Shown piece by piece: positions 19,720 through 26,475 of a stretch of DNA of 64,000 nt (its first letter is position 1; each line of letters begins with the position of its first letter). The stretch lies in contig QCDK01000001.1 in the NCBI GenBank assembly GCA_003278765.1, positions 62,001 to 126,000 on the forward strand. Reading direction: 5' to 3'. This DNA comes from Prochlorococcus sp. AG-355-G23. Lineage in GTDB: Bacteria > Cyanobacteriota > Cyanobacteriia > PCC-6307 > Cyanobiaceae. Position numbers and translations under genes: made by a program. The notes beneath the pieces were generated by a model. It was not told where the DNA came from. It saw only the letters and a program-made list of their open reading frames with translations, and made no database searches.

Positions 19720-19925
19720 TAAAAAATGCCAGGAATAATTTGTCCGGTTGAAACGTAAGCACCTACTAACGCAACAAGCCCAATCATTGCCCAACGACCG
19801 TTAACTTTTTCTGCATTTTGTGGGTAGCTGTCGTAAGAAACAGACTCATCTATGTAAGGACGTGTCTCAGTAGGAAACATATTCTGTCTGCCACCTGATT
19901 CAGTAGTAACGTTTGAATTAGCCAT
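19719..19925 (-). CDS. hli: high-light-inducible protein (Hlip)
   Basis: A 68-residue protein with a soluble N-terminal extension of about 38 residues and then the one-helix Hlip core AEKVNGRWAMIGLVALVGAY ending TGQIIPGIF. It is the first gene of the minus-strand hli run and has a possible HLR1-like element just upstream. Confidence 0.88.
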   Translation of the reverse strand: MANSNVTTESGGRQNMFPTETRPYIDESVSYDSYPQNAEKVNGRWAMIGLVALVGAYVSTGQIIPGIF

Positions 19926-20229
19926 TAAAGTTTTGTAATTGTTAATTAATGTAACACTACTATTAACAAATGTAAAGTATTAAGCCGAAATTAAGTTATT
20001 TTCAAGATATTTACTACATAACTGTCACAGTAACGTGACATATATATTTAAATAGTTGTTTTTTAGGCTTGCTACGCTTTACAGGTTGGCTCGAAAACTA
20101 TTGAAAGTTCAATTTGTTGTTTAAGTATTTATTTTTAAATCCTTAGAAAGATATCAATTTGGTAGAAAAAACTACATCATTCTGAAATTTGAATAATTAG
20201 TTTTTAAATATAATTTATTTCACTTTATT
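19926..20229. promoter_or_regulatory. shared upstream region of divergent hli genes
   Basis: About 300 non-coding bases between divergent hli genes. Two features stand out. On the minus strand, 13 bases before the ATG of the 68-residue hli gene, GTTACATT-AA-TTAACAAT (19938-19955) resembles the HLR1 element bound by RpaB (direct repeats of KTTACAWW two bases apart), with one mismatch. TGTCAC-AGTAAC-GTGACA at about 20024-20041 is an interrupted palindrome that could bind a regulator. Both are pattern matches only. Confidence 0.35.
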
Positions 20230-20358
20230 ATGGAATTCGCAAAAAAAATCATGACCGAAAAAGCTGAAAAGCTTAATGGTAAAGCAGCAATGCTTGGAAT
20301 GTTTGCTCTGTTAGGAGCCTACTATTTTACTGGTCAAATTCTTCCAGGTATTTTCTAA
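20230..20358 (+). CDS. hli: high-light-inducible protein (Hlip)
   Basis: A 42-residue one-helix Hlip on the plus strand: EKAEKLNGKAAMLG core and TGQILPGIF end. The usual Arg after Asn-Gly is Lys here. It is divergent from the minus-strand hli group and followed directly by a strong terminator, so it is probably a monocistronic transcript. Confidence 0.88.
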   Translation: MEFAKKIMTEKAEKLNGKAAMLGMFALLGAYYFTGQILPGIF

Positions 20359-20383
20359 TAAAAATCCTTTTTAAATTTTTTCA

Positions 20384-20406
20384 GGGGCTTTATCAAGCCC
20401 TTTTTT
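20384..20406 (+). terminator. rho-independent terminator of the plus-strand hli gene
   Basis: GGGCTT-TATC-AAGCCC followed by six T, 26 bases after the hli stop. A compact stem in an AT-rich background. Confidence 0.88.
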
Positions 20407-20423
20407 ACTGGATTATGCCCTTT

Positions 20424-21161
20424 TTAATTATCTAATAATTCAAATAATTTTCTTATTAGAAGCTTTCTTTTTGAAAAAGTTTTATCAATATATTTTTTAT
20501 TTTCTTCTTTTAAAATTTCCTGACCATTTAAGCCTAATCCTTTAAGGACAAACTCTTTATCTTCTTTAATCCAGTTATTTATCATTCCCCCCGTCATCTC
20601 TATATGGAATTGTAATCCGTAAGAAAAATTACCAATCCTAAAAAACTGTTCCTTACAACGTGCACTACTAGCAATGAGTACTGCTTTATTAGGTAACAAA
20701 ATCCTATCTCCATGCCAATGTAGTACATGAAAAGGATCTTCAAACAGTGCTTTAAAGTCTTTATTCGATTTGTCTATAAAAATTTGAGACCATCCAATTT
20801 CTGGTAATGCTTTTGGAGGTGATCCATATTTAAGAATTTCTACATCTCCCCCAGCAGCACTCGCAAGCAACTGAGCACCTAAGCAAACACCGACTATAGG
20901 TCTCTCATTTTCTAATTCTTTTTTTATAAAATCTCTTTCTAACTTGAGCCAGGGATATCTGTCGCTTCCAATATCTTTAACACCCATTGGTCCACCCATA
21001 ATTAAAATTAAGTCACCTTTTTTTGTTTGCGGCAGAGCATTTTTATTATCTAAACGAATAATTTCTATTCTTAAATCTCTTTCTTTAGCAAATTGTTTAA
21101 AAAGACCAGGCCCCTCTATTTCTAAATGCTGCAAAACTAATAGGCGTTTTATTTCCTTCAT
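20424..21161 (-). CDS. class I glutamine amidotransferase (GMP-synthase-like)
   Basis: A 245-residue GATase1 domain. The oxyanion segment MGGPMGV, the nucleophile elbow GVCLGAQ with the catalytic Cys (near residue 94), and QFHIEM with the catalytic His-Glu pair are all present. There is no synthetase domain, so it is not GuaA itself; stand-alone proteins of this type often act on glutamine or gamma-glutamyl compounds. Its start overlaps the upstream gene by 4 bases. Confidence 0.85.
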   Translation of the reverse strand: MKEIKRLLVLQHLEIEGPGLFKQFAKERDLRIEIIRLDNKNALPQTKKGDLILIMGGPMGVKDIGSDRYPWLKLERDFIKKELENERPIVGVCLGAQLLASAAGGDVEILKYGSPPKALPEIGWSQIFIDKSNKDFKALFEDPFHVLHWHGDRILLPNKAVLIASSARCKEQFFRIGNFSYGLQFHIEMTGGMINNWIKEDKEFVLKGLGLNGQEILKEENKKYIDKTFSKRKLLIRKLFELLDN

Positions 21162-21454
21162 TCACTTTCCATTATTTCAGCTGATTCAGAACAGACATTA
21201 ACGCTAAACCATTTCATTGCCGACCAAGTATCTTCTTGGTATGTACCTGCTGCAATACTTACAAAACAATCATTTTCATACCAACTTCGATAACTGGGAG
21301 TTACTCCCGTTCCTTTTAATCTATTTTCTAAGCCTTTTCCATATTTTTTAATAACAAGATTTATTGCTTCATTCTCAATTTCTCTTTGCTTTTCATCAGC
21401 AAAACCTCCTAGTGGAGTAAAAAAAAGAATTGATGCAATAAGTAAACGTATCAT
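21158..21454 (-). CDS. small exported hypothetical protein
   Basis: A 98-residue protein with a signal peptide (MIRLLIASILFFTPLGGFADE, cleavage likely after GFA) and two cysteines in the mature part that could form a disulfide (NDCFVS and NVCSES). It overlaps the amidotransferase start by 4 bases, suggesting co-translation. Family not recognised. Confidence 0.65.
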   Translation of the reverse strand: MIRLLIASILFFTPLGGFADEKQREIENEAINLVIKKYGKGLENRLKGTGVTPSYRSWYENDCFVSIAAGTYQEDTWSAMKWFSVNVCSESAEIMESE

Positions 21455-21466
21455 TTAGTCTTTAGT

Positions 21467-21757
21467 TTATATGTAGCTGATTTCATATCGATTAATTAAT
21501 TTTTTAAAATCATCTACTCTCTTTTGTCCATTTTTTAATGGTCTTGAGGAGTCAAGAACGGCTGCACAACATAATTGCCAGCAAGATTTTTCATCTAGTC
21601 CCAATTTCTTGCATATATTTTTTGGAGCTTTGATAACTGTATTTATTTCTGCAATATGTTGAGTGGTTTCCCATAATTCTCCTTCAAGAAAATCAATTTC
21701 AATACTTGATAATAATTCTGTAGCAACGTAATCCTTAATTAGCTCAGTTAATTCCAC
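21467..21757 (-). CDS. small hypothetical protein, paralogue of the one at 39.8 kb
   Basis: A 96-residue soluble protein. Its middle and C-terminus (APKNICKKLGLDEKSCW... then AAVLD...R) align with the protein at 39784-40083 (APTHICEGLNLKKDTYW... then AEILDLHKPP), so the two are paralogues. Function unknown. Confidence 0.65.
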   Translation of the reverse strand: MELTELIKDYVATELLSSIEIDFLEGELWETTQHIAEINTVIKAPKNICKKLGLDEKSCWQLCCAAVLDSSRPLKNGQKRVDDFKKLINRYEISYI

Positions 21758-21869
21758 GATATTTTATTAAAGCAGATAAGTTAAATAATCTCTTAGTATT
21801 TTTATAGCAGGATAAAAAAAAAGAAACTAGTTTCTACCTCATCTTGAATATCCTGTTGATTTTTAGAGG

Positions 21870-22007
21870 CTACATCATTTCGTATTGATCAAGTTTGGTT
21901 TTTAATTTTGTTGCTTGTTTAATCAATGACAAAGCTTCTTTTCTGCCTGTTGAGTTATTAGCCTGGATTATAAGATCGGCGTATTTCTTTGCGATTTTTT
22001 TTTCCAT
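21870..22007 (-). CDS. small hypothetical protein
   Basis: A 45-residue basic helical protein, MEKKIAKKYADLIIQANN...; it resembles in length and pattern (ANNSTGRKEALSLIKQA) the 44-residue protein at 41702-41836 (ADNAVGRKEVVSLLKKA), so the two are probably paralogues. Confidence 0.6.
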   Translation of the reverse strand: MEKKIAKKYADLIIQANNSTGRKEALSLIKQATKLKTKLDQYEMM

Positions 22008-22254
22008 AATTTAATATATAAATACCGTTTTTTGAATCTTGAAACTAGCGAGTCACAACTAGAAGTAAATAAGGAGTCAACGGTTAAAACCTCAGAGTCA
22101 ACAAATTGGAACGGGTTAACTCGTGTTTTTAATTTATAATCAATTAATAAAAAAGCTGTTGGTATCTACGATTACATTGTTTTCAAACCCTGATTTAATT
22201 TATAGTTATCCATGAATTGGATTGAAAATTTTCAATCATTTTTTTAATGCAATT
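22008..22254. other. non-coding stretch with repeated GAGTCAAC
   Basis: No convincing gene. GAGTCAAC occurs twice (about 22074 and 22093), and GCGAGT near 22047 can pair with ACTCGT near 22119. This may be a structured leader or small RNA, but there is no clear promoter. Confidence 0.2.
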
Positions 22255-22284
22255 AATAAAAAAAGGGGGTTAAAAACCCCCTTT
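22255..22284 (-). terminator. rho-independent terminator
   Basis: Read on the minus strand, AAAGGGGGTT-TTT-AACCCCCTTT is followed by a T-run. It lies 24 bases after the stop of the 101-residue gene and ends that transcript. Confidence 0.9.
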
Positions 22285-22307
22285 GGTTTATTAAAAGACC
22301 TAATTTA

Positions 22308-22613
22308 CTAATTACCTAAACCTAGAGGAGCCCAAAGAGTTGCTTCAGAACCTATAACAGGAAAAACTCCTGTAGTTTTTGCATTAGAAACTTTATTTTT
22401 AACAATAGGAGTATCTTGTTCTCCTAAAGCTGCCCATAAAGTTGATTGATGAGCGATAACTGGTTGAACTTTTAATGGTTGAGATTGAAAAGAAGGCTTT
22501 TGGGTTCTTACAAGTTGTACTCCAAGAGAACCAACAATAAATGCTCCAAGAAAACCTGCAAATACAGCAGTAATATTGTTACTACTTACTGTGGTAGATA
22601 CGTTATTAGACAT
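22308..22613 (-). CDS. small membrane-anchored protein under a glutamine-II-type RNA
   Basis: A 101-residue protein starting MSNNVSTTVSSNN, with one hydrophobic helix (AVFAGFLGAFIVGSLGV) and a soluble tail containing two similar units, STLWAALG and ATLWAPLG. An upstream in-frame ATG at 22637 would place the start only 4 bases after the RNA motif, so the inner ATG is preferred. A structured RNA precedes it and a terminator follows, so it is a single-gene unit. Function unknown; the leader suggests control by nitrogen status. Confidence 0.7.
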   Translation of the reverse strand: MSNNVSTTVSSNNITAVFAGFLGAFIVGSLGVQLVRTQKPSFQSQPLKVQPVIAHQSTLWAALGEQDTPIVKNKVSNAKTTGVFPVIGSEATLWAPLGLGN

Positions 22614-22640
22614 AATAGTTATGTGACTAAATTTCATTTT

Positions 22641-22700
22641 TGACTGAAGTCCCCGTTCCTTGGCTTCAATCTTAATGCGGCTCGTTAAACGAGATGAACG
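22641..22700 (-). ncRNA. glutamine-II (downstream-peptide) riboswitch-like element, copy B
   Basis: On the minus strand the leader reads CGTTCAT, then a perfect hairpin CTCGTT-T-AACGAG, then CCGCAT, and TGAAG-loop-CTTCA whose loop contains GGAACGGGGA. CGTTC (5') can pair with GAACG in that loop, giving an H-type pseudoknot. The same core (CGTTCATC, hairpin, CGCAT, GGAACGGG in a loop) recurs at 42593-42654. This is the known layout of the glutamine-II/downstream-peptide RNA of marine cyanobacteria. The match is by eye. Confidence 0.7.
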
Positions 22701-22794
22701 TTTATGTAGTCTACGCTACATTTTTACTATAAGTATAATTTAATTTACAAGATGTTAATGGCAATACAAAAACTTATTAAAAAGAAATTAAATT

Positions 22795-22935
22795 TTAAAG
22801 TGAAGAAAATATATTTGAATTTTTTTGAGTAAAAAATAATTGATTATTTTCATAATTGTTTGCAGAATAACTCTCGGAAACAACAGTTCCGTGAGTTACC
22901 CCAAAAATAAAACCAAGTAAGATCGCTAAACGCAT
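22795..22935 (-). CDS. small exported or membrane-anchored peptide
   Basis: A 46-residue protein: a short hydrophobic N-terminus MRLAILLGFIFGVTHG and a polar tail rich in Asn, Ser and Gln. It could be a signal peptide with a 25-residue mature part. Low complexity makes it uncertain. Confidence 0.4.
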   Translation of the reverse strand: MRLAILLGFIFGVTHGTVVSESYSANNYENNQLFFTQKNSNIFSSL

Positions 22936-23009
22936 CCAAGAATATAAATTTAAGTTAATTTCACTCGAATTAAGAATATATGATGTTGTTATTTATACTA
23001 AATAATTTT

Positions 23010-24071
23010 TTATCCCCCAAGATATGACATTGATGGATGAATTTTTTGATTTTTGTCAGTTTTTTTCTCTAATACTTTAAATCGATCTTCACTATAGTTA
23101 TCTTCTCTAGCTTCCCAAATGGTCTTGATTTTATTTTCCAATTCATGGAGATTAATTGGTAGAGACAACCATGGGTTTAGATTTATACCTTCATTAGAAA
23201 AAAGACATGTATAAGCATAACCATCGCTAGTTATCCTCAATCTATTACAGTCTGAACAAAAAGGATTACTTATTGAAGATATTGTACTTACAAAACTATT
23301 TGAATCACTCATGTACCATCTATTAGCAGTTTGTCCCTCCTTTCTTCCGTAGTCTTTTAATCGATGTTTCTTCTTTAGTAGCCTAATAATTCTTTCAGAG
23401 AAAAAAACATCTGATGGCTGCCAATTATTAGATATCCCTACGTCCATATACTCAATGAAACGAATTTCTATAGACCTTTTTTTTGCAAAATCAACTAATT
23501 CAAAAATTTGATTGTCATTAATCTCTTTTTTTATAACTGCATTTATTTTTAATTTCCCCGCCTTTGGATTAAATCCAGCATTAATTGCATGATCTATTCC
23601 TTCAAGGACAGTAAATAATTTTTCTTTGCCAATAATTTTATTTTCCTCTCCAATCATGTTTGAAAAAATATCAGGATCAATCGCATCTAAACTTACAGTT
23701 ATGCGGTCTAAACCATTTTTAAAAAGCTCATTAGCTTTTTTCTTAGAGAGCAAATATCCATTTGTGGTTAGAGAAATATCCTGTAAATTAGCTACTGGAT
23801 TTGATTCTTCTAATCTTTGCGATTTAATTTCATAAAGAAGTTCATCTAATTGAGAACTCAATAAAGGTTCTCCTCCAGTGATTCTTAAAGAATTTACCCC
23901 TAATCGGCAACTGACTAAAATTAACTTTTTAAATTGTTCAATATTTAAAACATCCAAACTATAGTTCTCAGGCTTACAGTAAATACACGAAAAATTGCAA
24001 TTTTGTTTAAGAGATAACCTTAAAACTTTTAACTTTCTTTTTCTATTATCCTCCAATTGCTTAAATCCCAT
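23010..24071 (-). CDS. moaA: GTP 3',8-cyclase (molybdenum cofactor biosynthesis)
   Basis: A 353-residue radical SAM enzyme catalysing the first step from GTP to cyclic pyranopterin monophosphate with MoaC. The N-terminal cluster is CNFSCIYC (C-x3-C-x2-C), the C-terminal cluster is FCSDCNRLRITSDGYAYTC (C-x2-C-x13-C), and the protein ends in the essential Gly-Gly (SYLGG). Its start overlaps mobA by 11 bases. In this window its product serves NarB. Confidence 0.95.
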   Translation of the reverse strand: MGFKQLEDNRKRKLKVLRLSLKQNCNFSCIYCKPENYSLDVLNIEQFKKLILVSCRLGVNSLRITGGEPLLSSQLDELLYEIKSQRLEESNPVANLQDISLTTNGYLLSKKKANELFKNGLDRITVSLDAIDPDIFSNMIGEENKIIGKEKLFTVLEGIDHAINAGFNPKAGKLKINAVIKKEINDNQIFELVDFAKKRSIEIRFIEYMDVGISNNWQPSDVFFSERIIRLLKKKHRLKDYGRKEGQTANRWYMSDSNSFVSTISSISNPFCSDCNRLRITSDGYAYTCLFSNEGINLNPWLSLPINLHELENKIKTIWEAREDNYSEDRFKVLEKKTDKNQKIHPSMSYLGG

Positions 24072-24666
24072 TATTCATATTTAAGAATTCTCTCTTGGAA
24101 TTTATATTAATTAAATCTCCATTTTTTGCATAGAAATATTTATGGGGAATTTGATCAACCCATCCGAGAAAATTTTTCTTCCCAGAGGATAACTTTTTTT
24201 TTAATTTAAAATGATTTTCTTCATTGATGGGATAAATTCCGAATAATGGTTGTGTAAAAATTCCATCATGGGATATTAACGCAAAATTTTGATTTTCTTC
24301 CCATAATTTAAAAAGTGAATAAATTAATTTTGTATTCAAATTAGGCATATCGACTGGGACAATTAGGATATTTTTAGTAGTTTTTTTAAAAGATGAAAAA
24401 ATTTGTTCTATGCAAGTTAATGGTCCATCAAAGGGTTGGGCATCTGAAATAAACTCAACATTATTGCTTTTATCAACTTCCTTTAAATGAGAAGTATGAT
24501 TAGTTATTACAAAAGTCTCTAAATTAAGGTCATTTAATATTTTTATTTTGTGAGTTAGCCAATTTCCTCCTTCATGATGTTTAATTAGTGCTTTATCAGA
24601 TCCCATCCTTGAACTCTTGCCACCAGCCAAAATGAATGCTTTAAATTTTTTAAGTTTTATTTCCAT
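24061..24666 (-). CDS. mobA: molybdenum cofactor guanylyltransferase
   Basis: A 201-residue nucleotidyltransferase that attaches GMP to molybdopterin to give the MGD cofactor of NarB-type enzymes. The N-terminal LAGGKSSRMGSDKALI is the GTP-binding signature, and VPVDMPNL supplies the metal-binding Asp. First gene of the mobA-moaA unit, with the NtcA-type box starting 34 bases upstream. Confidence 0.93.
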   Translation of the reverse strand: MEIKLKKFKAFILAGGKSSRMGSDKALIKHHEGGNWLTHKIKILNDLNLETFVITNHTSHLKEVDKSNNVEFISDAQPFDGPLTCIEQIFSSFKKTTKNILIVPVDMPNLNTKLIYSLFKLWEENQNFALISHDGIFTQPLFGIYPINEENHFKLKKKLSSGKKNFLGWVDQIPHKYFYAKNGDLININSKREFLNMNNGI

Positions 24667-24699
24667 AACTTAGGCCATATTTTTCCAGGAGTACTTTAT

Positions 24700-24713
24700 G
24701 TATCGGATAATAC
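24700..24713. promoter_or_regulatory. NtcA box between mobA and the nitrate permease
   Basis: GTA-TCGGATAA-TAC is an exact GTA-N8-TAC palindrome, the binding site of NtcA, the cyanobacterial nitrogen regulator. It lies in the 220-base divergent region, 34 bases from the mobA start and about 173 bases from the permease start. Being palindromic, it can serve either direction. -10 elements at the usual distance are not distinct, so which promoter it activates is open. Confidence 0.65.
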
Positions 24714-24886
24714 CAATAATCAGATTGCTAATTTTCCCCAATTTTGATTTTTTTAGTGCTGACTATTAATTCTAGCCTTTTAAAAAAGTTGCATTTCTTA
24801 AAAACAAGATTTCGTATTAAATAATACAAATGAATGCATTGATAAGAAATATAAATTGCTTAAAATTAATTTTCGAAAAAATTTTC

Positions 24887-26440
24887 ATGTTAAGTGATGT
24901 TTGGTCTTTAAATGGCAGATATAGAACGCTTCACCTCACCTGGTTTGCCTTTTTCCTTACTTTTGTTGTTTGGTTTAACCTCGCACCTCTTGCAACTACT
25001 GTTAAAGCCGATTTAGGTTTATCTGTTGCTCAAATTAGAACAGTAGCAATATGTAATGTTGCTTTGACTATCCCTGCTAGAGTTTTGATTGGAATGTTAT
25101 TGGATAAATTTGGCCCAAGAAAAACTTACTCAACAATTTTGATATTTTCTGTTGTGCCTTGTTTATTATTTGCAAGTGCTCAAGACTTCAATCAACTTGT
25201 TATTGCGAGATTGCTTTTATCAATAGTAGGAGCAGGTTTTGTTATTGGCATAAGAATGGTATCTGAGTGGTTCCCTCCGAAAGAAATTGGTTTGGCTGAG
25301 GGAATATATGGAGGATGGGGAAATTTTGGATCTGCTTTTTCTGCTCTTTCTCTTGTTGCAGTAGCTGGATTCTTGTCTTTTTCAGGAGGGTTTGAGTTGC
25401 CCACTGGAGCTGTACTTAATTGGAGGGGAGCTATTGCTCTTACAGGAATTATTTCTTTCGTTTATGGAATTATTTATTTCTTTAGTGTAACTGATACACC
25501 CCCAGGAAAACCTTATCAAAGGCCTGCAAAAACAGCTGGTTTAGAAGTAACGAGTATAAGAGATTTCTGGGGTTTAATTGGTATGAATGTCCCATTCGCA
25601 GCAATTCTTTCAGTCCTATGTTGGAGACTTCAAAAAGTAGGTTTTCTTACTTCATCTACTTATCCAATAGCCTTAATCGCAGTTTTAGCTTGGTTTATTT
25701 TCCAAACTTGGGGAATTATAAGAACGAATATTGAATTATTAAATGGAACTAAAATTTATCCTAAAGAAGATAGATATGAATTCAAACAAGTAGCGATCTT
25801 GGAATTAACTTACATTGTAAATTTTGGATCAGAATTGGCAGTAGTTTCAATGCTTCCTAGTTTCTTTGAATTTACATTTGATTTACCTAAAGCTATAGCC
25901 GGAATTCTTGCATCATGTTATGCATTTGTGAATTTAATAGCTAGACCTGCCGGAGGATTGATATCTGACAGAACAGGCAATAGAAAAAATACAATGGGAT
26001 TCCTAACTATGGGATTAGGGTTTGGATATCTATTGATGTCTTTAATAAAACCTGGAACTTTTACAGGATCAGCAGGAATTCTTATGGCTGTATTTTTAAC
26101 TATGCTTTGTTCATTTTTTGTACAATCAGGAGAAGGTTCAACTTTTGCTCTAGTTCCCTTAGTTAAAAAAAGAGTAACAGGACAAATAGCTGGATTGGTT
26201 GGGGCTTATGGAAATGTTGGTGCGGTAACTTATCTAAATATTTATAGCCTTTTACCTTTATGGATGGGTGGTGGTAAAGATCCTTCTCCAGAAATAATTG
26301 CTGCTTCAAATAGTGCCTTCTTCCAAGTTTTAGGTATAGCAGGATTAATAGTTGGATTCTTCTGTTATTTCTTTTTAAAGGAACCTCAAGGATCATTCGC
26401 GGATGCTTATGAAGGAGAAAAAGCTGAAAATTATGTTTAA
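24887..26440 (+). CDS. nrtP: nitrate/nitrite permease, major facilitator superfamily
   Basis: A 517-residue permease of the NNP family (called NapA or NrtP in marine cyanobacteria). The start at MLSDVWSLNGRYRTLHLTWF is preferred over an upstream ATG at 24830 because it gives the family N-terminus. About twelve helices, the MFS loop GMLLDKFGPRKTYS between helices 2 and 3, and Gly-rich helices (AGFVIGIRMVSEWF, GIYGGWGNFGSAFS) matching the nitrate signature are visible. It imports nitrate and probably nitrite across the inner membrane. narB follows after 35 bases. Confidence 0.92.
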   Translation: MLSDVWSLNGRYRTLHLTWFAFFLTFVVWFNLAPLATTVKADLGLSVAQIRTVAICNVALTIPARVLIGMLLDKFGPRKTYSTILIFSVVPCLLFASAQDFNQLVIARLLLSIVGAGFVIGIRMVSEWFPPKEIGLAEGIYGGWGNFGSAFSALSLVAVAGFLSFSGGFELPTGAVLNWRGAIALTGIISFVYGIIYFFSVTDTPPGKPYQRPAKTAGLEVTSIRDFWGLIGMNVPFAAILSVLCWRLQKVGFLTSSTYPIALIAVLAWFIFQTWGIIRTNIELLNGTKIYPKEDRYEFKQVAILELTYIVNFGSELAVVSMLPSFFEFTFDLPKAIAGILASCYAFVNLIARPAGGLISDRTGNRKNTMGFLTMGLGFGYLLMSLIKPGTFTGSAGILMAVFLTMLCSFFVQSGEGSTFALVPLVKKRVTGQIAGLVGAYGNVGAVTYLNIYSLLPLWMGGGKDPSPEIIAASNSAFFQVLGIAGLIVGFFCYFFLKEPQGSFADAYEGEKAENYV

Positions 26441-26475
26441 CCAATAACTATTTAGATATTTATAAAAGAAATTTT

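Noticed and set aside
19720-19794. Extended start of the two-helix hli gene
   Set aside because: The extra 25 residues overlap the neighbouring hli gene in another frame and are unlike Hlips.
22040-22125. GGAACGGG considered as a third glutamine-II RNA
   Set aside because: The required upstream CGTTCATC and CGCAT elements are missing.
24830-24886. Upstream ATG of the nitrate permease
   Set aside because: The extra 19 residues do not look like the family N-terminus; the inner ATG gives the expected start.
26163-26444. Minus-strand frame of 93 codons in the permease gene
   Set aside because: Antisense shadow of a membrane protein gene; composition typical of an artefact.
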